From Alphaproteobacteria bacterium (GTDB lineage: Bacteria > Myxococcota_A > UBA796 > GCA-2862545), in the NCBI GenBank assembly GCA_020632875.1, contig JACKET010000012.1, positions 62,001 to 126,000 of the forward strand: 64,000 nt of DNA. Reading direction: 5' to 3'. The translations under genes were made by a program, and so were the position numbers. Below the pieces are notes generated by a model that was not told the DNA's origin, did not search any database, and was given only the letters and a program-made list of their open reading frames with translations. This document shows positions 55,708 through 64,000 of this stretch, piece after piece; position 1 is the first letter of the stretch; each line of letters opens with the position of its first letter.

Positions 55708-55749
55708 GGGTACACCCCCCTCTCGGAGCGCGTGGGCGAAGAGACCCAG

Positions 55750-55802
55750 GGCGCCGGAAATCACAGGTGCACACAGACAGACACGCGGGATTAACCGGCG
55801 CC
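55750..55802. promoter_or_regulatory. 8-bp inverted repeat upstream of the von Willebrand lipoprotein gene
   Basis: GGCGCCGG (55750-55757) and CCGGCGCC (55795-55802) lie 43-95 bp upstream of the start, 37 bp apart. Possible operator, or part of the read-through end of acs. Confidence 0.3.
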
Positions 55803-55821
55803 GCACCGCGTCGGCGCTCGC

Positions 55822-55845
55822 GAATCCCCGTCGGAAGGGGGATTC
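55822..55845 (-). terminator. Hairpin downstream of acs
   Basis: GAATCCCC (55822-55829) and GGGGATTC (55838-55845) form a perfect 8-bp stem with an 8-base loop, 21 bases after the acs stop in the minus direction. There is no T-tract, so it could be Rho-assisted or only a stabilising structure. Confidence 0.45.
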
Positions 55846-55866
55846 ACGAACGCTTGACCGCGTCGA

Positions 55867-57813
<1,947 letters not shown>

Positions 57814-57868
57814 CGGGCTTCCTCCTGTCGGAGTCGCCGCTTAACCCACCCGCTCGCCGGCCGTGCGG

Positions 57869-58710
57869 TCAGTACGCGGCGGCGCCGCCACTCGGCTCGA
57901 AGGCGCTCATCCACACGGTCTGGGTCTCGGAGAGCCGGCCCAGCTCGGCCGGGCTCGCCGGGCGCTTCGCACCGGGGGTGAGCACGATCCGCCGCATGAC
58001 CTGGGCCCCCTCGAACTGCGCGCGCTTCAGCGCGTCTTTCGAGAGCACCCCTTCGGTGACGAGCATCCCGTCGAGGTCGTCGTGCACGTTCGCGGTCTTC
58101 AGCACGTCTTCGATGTCGCCCGTCAGGATGTTCACGACACCCCCGGGGAAGTCGGACGTGGCGAGGGCTTCGGCGAGGTGCGTGGCGAGCTCGGCCGACT
58201 TGCGGTCGACGAGCAGCGTGGTGGCGTTGCCCATCAGCGCGCAGGCGCACAGCGCCTCGACCATGCCGAGCAGCCCCTCGTCGGGGCTCGGGATCGCGAG
58301 GACGACCCCGAGGGGCCGCACGAGGCTGTAGTTCACGTAGGTCGCGGCGACCGGGTTCAGCGTCGAGAGCAGCGCGGTGACCTTGTCGGCCCAGCCGGCG
58401 TGGTGCACCGCGCGATCGACGGCGGCCTCGGCATCCTCGGCGGTGGTGGGGAGCGTCGTGAGCCGCCCCTCGAGGATCTCGGCGAGGCGGTACAGGATCT
58501 GGCCGCGGTTGTAGGCCGTGAGCGCGGCCCACTTGCCCTGCGACTCGCGGTTGTTCTCGATGGACCCACGGAGGTCTTTGCGGCTCGCTTCACAGACGTT
58601 CATGACGGACCCATCGGCTCCACGCGCGGGGGTGGTTCGGCCGCTCTCGGAGCGGATGAACTTGCCGCCCACGTACATCTTCAGCGTCTTCTGGACGGGC
58701 AGGCGGGCCA

Positions 58711-58711
<1 letters not shown>
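57869..58711 (-). CDS. Truncated ALDH-domain protein (ALDH16 C-terminal-domain-like)
   Basis: The protein has 280 residues. Its start overlaps the full-length ALDH stop by one base (TGATG). It aligns by pattern with the N-terminal part of ALDHs (VGGKFIRSESGRT, ALTAYNRGQILYRLAEIL, HHAGWADKV, RPLGVVLAIPSP) but has no catalytic Cys or Glu motif and ends after about half the family length. The sum with the neighbour (492 + 280) matches ALDH16, a known two-domain ALDH whose second domain is truncated. A structural partner of the active ALDH is therefore likelier than a decaying pseudogene. Confidence 0.8.
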
Positions 58712-60189
<1,478 letters not shown>

Positions 60190-60200
60190 GGGACCCTTCC

Positions 60201-61121
60201 TCAATCGACGCTGAAGCGGCGGGGGCTCTGGTAGTGGCCGTCTTCCCGGCGGGCGATCTGTCGGAGCAGGTCGTTCGCGAGGGAGCTGGCGCCGAACCGG
60301 AACCACTGGTTGGTCATCCAGCCCTTGCCGAGCGTCTCGGCGAGCAGGACGAGGTAGTGCAGCGCGAGCTTCGAGTCGCGGATGCCGCCCGCGGGCTTCA
60401 TCCCGATCATCTCGCCGGTGTCGAGGTAGTGCTCGCGGATCGCCTCGAACATGACCAGGGTGGTCTCGAGGGTGGCGGCGGGCTTGATCTTGCCCGTGCT
60501 GGTCTTGATGAAGTCGGCACCCGCCGCGATGGCGAGGCGCGAGGCGGCCGCGACGTTGTCGAGCGTGCCGAGCTCGCCCGTCTCGAGGATGACCTTGAGC
60601 CGCGCCTGGCCACAGGCCTCTTTGGTGGCCGCGATCTCTTCGTAGACGCGGTGATCGTCGCCCGCGAGGAACGCGCCGCGGTCGATCACCATGTCGATCT
60701 CGTCGGCCCCCATGGCGACCGTGCGCCGGACCTCTTCGAGCTTCAGCGGGAGCGGCGCCAGACCGCTCGGGAACGCCGTGGCGACGGCCGCGAGCTTCAC
60801 GGGCGAGTTGTTGCCGAGCACTTCGCGCGCGTGCGGCACCATGTTCGGGTAGACGCAGACCGCCGCCGTGGAGGGCAGGTCGGGCATCTCCTGGAAGGGG
60901 AGGAGCGCCTTGCGGCACAGCGCGTGGACCTTCTCGGGGGTGTCCTGCCCCTCGAGCGTCGTGAGGTCGATCATGTTGAGCGCGAGCCGGAGCAGCTGCT
61001 TCTTGCTCTCGGTCTTGATCGACCGCGTGCGCGCGCGGGCGACGCGGATCGCGACGCTGGCGTTGTCGACGCGGGCGGACCGCCACCGACGTCGCTCGCC
61101 TTCGGAGTAGGGAATGGGCAT
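60201..61121 (-). CDS. deoC: Deoxyribose-phosphate aldolase
   Basis: The protein has 306 residues from the ATG at 61121, somewhat longer than the usual 220-260 because of an Arg-rich N-terminal extension; a later start is possible. It splits 2-deoxyribose-5-phosphate into acetaldehyde and glyceraldehyde-3-phosphate. The Schiff-base Lys is in DFIKTSTGK, with MVIDRGAFLAG, MKPAGGIRDSK and WFRFGASSL as further family motifs. It is the first gene of a run with the two ALDH genes and acs, all on the minus strand. Confidence 0.95.
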   Translation of the reverse strand: MPIPYSEGERRRWRSARVDNASVAIRVARARTRSIKTESKKQLLRLALNMIDLTTLEGQDTPEKVHALCRKALLPFQEMPDLPSTAAVCVYPNMVPHAREVLGNNSPVKLAAVATAFPSGLAPLPLKLEEVRRTVAMGADEIDMVIDRGAFLAGDDHRVYEEIAATKEACGQARLKVILETGELGTLDNVAAASRLAIAAGADFIKTSTGKIKPAATLETTLVMFEAIREHYLDTGEMIGMKPAGGIRDSKLALHYLVLLAETLGKGWMTNQWFRFGASSLANDLLRQIARREDGHYQSPRRFSVD

Positions 61122-61185
61122 CGTGCTCTCGCCTGGAAGGGCCGCAAGCCTATCACGCCCGGGAATCCCCGCGACCGGGAGCCTT

Positions 61186-61204
61186 CAGCGGCTTGAAGCC
61201 GCTG
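61186..61204 (-). terminator. Hairpin between deoC and the upstream exported-protein gene
   Basis: CAGCGGCTT and AAGCCGCTG (61186-61204) pair perfectly around one base. It lies about 47 bp after the stop of the gene at 61251-62030, reading in the minus direction, and 65 bp upstream of the deoC start. It may separate the two transcription units. Confidence 0.4.
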
Positions 61205-61250
61205 ACTCCTCCCTGTGAATCCCCGTCTCCGCCGGGCCGGACGCGGGTCG

Positions 61251-62030
61251 TCAGGGACCGTCGGCGAGCTGGCGGCACAGGGGGTCGGGCCGTCCGTGGT
61301 CCGTGCACCGGATCCACCAGCCGCGCCCGTCGTGCGCCCCGCTCGCGATCCAGATGCGGTTGGGCGTGTCGTCGAGCTCGAGCCGCGTGCACCACGCCGG
61401 GTCGGGGAGGGACGAGGTGCATTCCGTGAACCGCGCCCGATCGCCGAACACGGAGAGCAGCTTCGGCTTCAAGGGCGCGGCGGGCTCGGGCAGGACGTCC
61501 CAGGAGAGCGTCGCATCCTGGCATCGCACGGTGCCGGCTTCTCCGTCGAGCTCGAGCACGCAGGCCGGGTCGACCACCAGCCGCCTTCCGGCGATCACCA
61601 GGTCTCCGGGCTCGGCCTTCGGGAGCGGTGGGACGAGCGACGGATCCTGCGACACCGCCGTCACGAGCGCTTCGCAGGCCGCGTGCCCATCGGCCTCGAT
61701 GCACGTGTAGACCGTGCCCTCCGCCGCGGGCAGGTCGACGATCACGTGCATCGATCGCCCCTCCTCGACGGGGGTGGCGATGAAGTGGCGGGTGCGCTCC
61801 CCGTGCGTCTCCAGCTCGCGCACGGTCTCCCACCGCACCTCGCGGCCCGCGAAGGCCGTGTTCGCCGCGATTGCGAGATGGAAGTCGAGCGAGGGCTTCG
61901 TCGACGAGACGATCTTCAGCTGGACCGGCCCACACGCGAACACGCGGTTCGCCCCTTCGTACGAATCCGATTTGTCCTCGCACTTCGCCAGGTCGACAGG
62001 CGCGGCGAGGGCGATGGACACGAGCAGCAT
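61251..62030 (-). CDS. Exported protein of unknown function
   Basis: The protein has 259 residues with a short signal peptide (LLVSIALAAPVDLA) after a strong GGAGG. The rest contains eight Cys residues in the mature part (KCEDK, FACGPV, YTCIEADGHAACEALV, DPACVLE, VRCQDA, FTECTS, PLCRQL) that probably form disulfides. I recognise no family. It starts 21 bp after the stop of the next small lipoprotein gene in the same operon. Confidence 0.65.
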   Translation of the reverse strand: MLLVSIALAAPVDLAKCEDKSDSYEGANRVFACGPVQLKIVSSTKPSLDFHLAIAANTAFAGREVRWETVRELETHGERTRHFIATPVEEGRSMHVIVDLPAAEGTVYTCIEADGHAACEALVTAVSQDPSLVPPLPKAEPGDLVIAGRRLVVDPACVLELDGEAGTVRCQDATLSWDVLPEPAAPLKPKLLSVFGDRARFTECTSSLPDPAWCTRLELDDTPNRIWIASGAHDGRGWWIRCTDHGRPDPLCRQLADGP

Positions 62031-62051
62031 GGAGCCTCCGGGGAGCGGCGG

Positions 62052-62432
62052 TCAGGCGCCGTGGACCCAGACCACCTCGTATTCGCAACCGCCCTGTCCC
62101 GACATCCGCTGGAGCGTGATCGCGACCGACGCGCCGTCCCGGGTGCCGGTCAGCACGACGCCCTCGGGCGTGGACGACGTGCTCACGTCCCATCCGTCCG
62201 ACAGGAGCTGATCGCGCAGGTGCCGCTCGAGCGTCGGGAGGTCCGTCGAGTCCGTGATTCCATGGACCCGGGTGGTCGAGACGCCAGCCTCGGTCTTCTC
62301 GCGGCCATTGAACACCCGGGCATCGGAGGGCAGCACGACGGGGAGGTCCGGGATGAAGATCCCGAGCATCCCGCCGCACCCGAGCGCCGCGAGCAGCGCC
62401 ACGAGCAGCGCGGCCCGCCTCACCGGCGCCAT
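62052..62432 (-). CDS. Small lipoprotein of unknown function
   Basis: The protein has 126 residues from the ATG at 62432. The lipobox LAALGC places the acylated Cys near residue 18. The mature part is a single small domain (RVFNGREKTEAGVST, TLERHLRDQLLSDGWDV, CEYEVVWVHGA) that resembles small exported proteins of unknown function in the group. It starts 10 bases after the stop of the Asp-rich protein gene and continues that operon. Confidence 0.62.
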   Translation of the reverse strand: MAPVRRAALLVALLAALGCGGMLGIFIPDLPVVLPSDARVFNGREKTEAGVSTTRVHGITDSTDLPTLERHLRDQLLSDGWDVSTSSTPEGVVLTGTRDGASVAITLQRMSGQGGCEYEVVWVHGA

Positions 62433-62442
62433 CGCGCGCAGG

Positions 62443-64000
62443 TCATCGCCTCCGGCGCGCGAGAGCGAGCGCCGCGAGACCCAGCGCTGCGCCGGGCAGG
62501 GGCGCGCCGGTCGCGCAGTTGCACCGCCGTCCCACGAAGTAGACGTCGTCCCGCAAGGGGGGCGCCGTGTCCGTGTCGGCATCGGTGTCCGTGTCGGTGT
62601 CGGCATCGGCATCCGTGTCGGTGTCCGCGTCTGCGTCCGCATCCGAATCGGTGTCCGCGTCCGCGTCCGAATCGGCGTCGGTGTCGGTGTCCGTGTCGGC
62701 GTCCCCGGTGTCGCCGTCGGTGTCGCCCGTGTCGGTGTCGGAGTCGGTATCCGAGTCGGTGTCCATATCGGAGTCGGTGTCCGCGTCGGTGTCGGAGTCC
62801 GCATCCGCGTCCGAGTCGGTGTCGGAGTCCGAGTCGGTGTCGGAGTCCGCATCCGCGTCCGAGTCGGTGTCGGAGTCCGAGTCGGTGTCGGAGTCCGCAT
62901 CCGTGTCCGAATCGGAGTCCGCATCCGTGTCCGAATCGGAGTCCGCGTCGGTGTCGGAGTCGGCATCCGCATCGGCGTCGGAGTCCGCGTCGGTGTCCGC
63001 GTCGGCATCGGTGTCGGAGTCGGCATCCGTGTCGGCATCGCCGCCGGTGTCGAGGGGACAGTCGGTGCCGTCGCAGTCCTGATCGATGCCGTCGCCGCAG
63101 ATCTCGAAGCCACCGGGATGCACGGTGCCGTCGGTCTGATCGCAGTCCTCGGGACAGGTCCAGCCGTCGCCGTCCTGGTCGGGAGGGCAGGGCCCGTTCA
63201 CGTCGCCCAGCGTGGGGGTCAGGTCGCACCAGTTGCAGAGCTCGTCGTTCGCCGCGCCGTCTGGACCGACCCCCCCGTCGAGCTGGAGCGACCCGCCCGG
63301 CGGGACGTCGAAGAACGACAGGTCGACGGCATCGATCACGTACGGCCCCTGCATCAGGAGCAGGGTCCCGAGGAGCGGCCCTGGGCTCGCGAGCTGGCTC
63401 GTCGGCACGAAGTGGTAGCCCGGGCCGACGGCGACGTGCGGGAGCCCGACGTCCGCGCCGTCGACGAGGAGCTCCAGCCCGTCGAGCCAGAACGGCTCCT
63501 GCAGCCACACGTAGAGCTCGAGCCCCGAGGCCGCGATCTCGGTGACGACCACGTCGCCGGTGCCCGCGCTCAGGTCGAGCCCGTTGCAGTCCTGGTCGAC
63601 GCCGTCGTCCAGGACCTCCACGGCACCCGGGAACACGGTGGCGTCGAGGTCGTTGCAGTCGGTGCCCCCGCTCTCGACCGACGCGGAGCCGTCGGCGTCG
63701 CAGTCGCGGAGGCACTCCTGGTTCACGAAGCCGGGAGAGGGGAGATCGACGCAGAAGTTGCACTGTGCGTCGTTCTCGGTGGGCGCGAGGCCCCCGTAGC
63801 CCCACAGGTGCCCGTCGACCGCGCGGTTGGCGGCATCGAGGGGCACGGGGCCGAGCATCCCGGCGTTGTCGATCGTGAAGGCGCCCTTCCGCAGGACCAT
63901 CGGGAAGGGCCCGCCGGCGGTGTCGAGCGCCCAGGCGTCGAACGCGTTCCGCTGGATGGTGGTGAGCTGGTACGGGCGGACGTCGAACGACGTGGTGATC
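62443..64000 (-). CDS. Asp-rich MYXO-CTERM surface protein with MopE-like motifs (5' end outside window)
   Basis: The frame is open to base 64000, so the N-terminus is missing; the visible part is about 519 residues. Two Cys-rich calcium/metal-binding-like motifs (LRDCDADGSASVESGGTDCNDLD, cited for CDADG and TDCNDLD; and WTCPEDCDQTDGTVHPG, ICGDGIDQDCDGTDC) are of the MopE type known in Myxococcota. Near the C-terminus comes a run of about 160 residues in which every second residue is Asp (62569-63053). The end is a MYXO-CTERM-like tail: Cys-Asn-Cys, a hydrophobic helix and four Arg. A surface-exposed metal-binding protein is likely. Confidence 0.85.
   Translation of the reverse strand, partial: ITTSFDVRPYQLTTIQRNAFDAWALDTAGGPFPMVLRKGAFTIDNAGMLGPVPLDAANRAVDGHLWGYGGLAPTENDAQCNFCVDLPSPGFVNQECLRDCDADGSASVESGGTDCNDLDATVFPGAVEVLDDGVDQDCNGLDLSAGTGDVVVTEIAASGLELYVWLQEPFWLDGLELLVDGADVGLPHVAVGPGYHFVPTSQLASPGPLLGTLLLMQGPYVIDAVDLSFFDVPPGGSLQLDGGVGPDGAANDELCNWCDLTPTLGDVNGPCPPDQDGDGWTCPEDCDQTDGTVHPGGFEICGDGIDQDCDGTDCPLDTGGDADTDADSDTDADADTDADSDADADADSDTDADSDSDTDADSDSDTDADSDTDSDSDTDSDADADSDTDSDSDTDSDADADSDTDADTDSDMDTDSDTDSDTDTGDTDGDTGDADTDTDTDADSDADADTDSDADADADTDTDADADTDTDTDADTDTAPPLRDDVYFVGRRCNCATGAPLPGAALGLAALALARRRR
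62569..63053 (-). repeat. Asp-rich coding repeat (about 160 residues)
   Basis: The stretch encodes Asp alternating with Ala, Ser or Thr, from hexamers such as GACTCC/GACGCG on the coding strand, with blocks of higher-order duplication (for example around 62810-62905). It lies just before the sorting tail and could serve as a stalk or calcium-binding spacer. The antisense frame is a mirror and not a gene. Confidence 0.88.

Noticed and set aside
62567..63082. A plus-strand Ser/Val/Ala repeat protein of about 170 residues
   Set aside because: It is the antisense of the Asp-rich repeat in the surface-protein gene and has no upstream signals.

Overview
The window is GC-rich chromosomal DNA that looks like a member of the Myxococcota, probably Polyangia-like and possibly uncultured. 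The reasons are seven Hanks-type Ser/Thr kinases in 64 kb, a pseudokinase-PP2C fusion, a hybrid histidine kinase, two proteins ending in MYXO-CTERM-like sorting tails (Cys-x-Cys, hydrophobic helix, Arg cluster), Asp-rich and MopE-like surface repeats, an AgmX/PglI-like lipoprotein, and many lipoproteins of unknown function. I see no rRNA, tRNA, CRISPR array, integrase, transposase or phage gene. All functions here are read from sequence motifs alone.

Layout. 1-1991: 3' end of an archaeal-type prolyl-tRNA synthetase gene, overlapping a secreted ferritin-like protein. 1992-3106: gene-free repeat region. 3107-9269: DUF2330 surface protein and transketolase, converging on a class A penicillin-binding protein. 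9270-9703: repeats. 9704-15399 (minus strand): kinase, TPR protein, periplasmic-binding lipoprotein, WD40 protein. 15543-16361: metallo-beta-lactamase-fold hydrolase. 16362-17568: the largest repeat region. 17569-21391: a second kinase/TPR/binding-lipoprotein set. 21395-25013 (minus): membrane protein, LysM lipoprotein, cytosolic kinase. 25055-28430: DedA-like protein, DUF4336 protein, di-haem beta-propeller lipoprotein. 28521-33655 (minus): membrane kinase, ATP-dependent DNA ligase, kinase. 33696-36886: HAD phosphatase, small lipoprotein, coiled-coil protein, TIGR02996-type protein. 37213-43066 (minus): pseudokinase-PP2C fusion and kinase-ATPase-TPR protein. 43106-50419: HD-domain hydrolase, hybrid histidine kinase, acyl-CoA dehydrogenase, OmpA/Pal-like protein, arginyl-tRNA synthetase. 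50960-53064: kinase and lone receiver. 53286-62432 (minus): cyclophilin, low-molecular-weight phosphatase, von Willebrand lipoprotein, then acs, truncated ALDH, ALDH, deoC, and two exported proteins. 62443-64000: Asp-rich MYXO-CTERM protein, cut by the window edge.

Two themes tie the window together. The first is envelope sensing. Two paralogous sets pair a transmembrane kinase with a TPR protein that has two C-terminal hydrophobic segments, and with an orphan ABC-type binding lipoprotein carrying a conserved Cys-rich N-terminal linker. No ABC permease or ATPase is nearby, so a ligand-sensing phosphorylation module is a reasonable inference. In the second set the kinase gene appears frameshifted near 18540, and its expected C-terminal tail (ending Asp-Pro-Trp-Glu) lies in another frame.

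The second theme is repetitive intergenic DNA. Most gaps longer than about 200 bp contain tandem arrays of 6-, 7- or 20-bp units, often arranged as long inverted repeats at converging gene ends. One structured element of about 250 bp, with an internal perfect 22-bp inverted repeat, occurs twice in opposite orientations and each time has a hexanucleotide array on the same side. On the metabolic side, deoC, ALDH, a truncated ALDH and acs are co-oriented and can be read as a deoxyribose-phosphate to acetyl-CoA route. The two ALDH genes together look like a split ALDH16-type protein.
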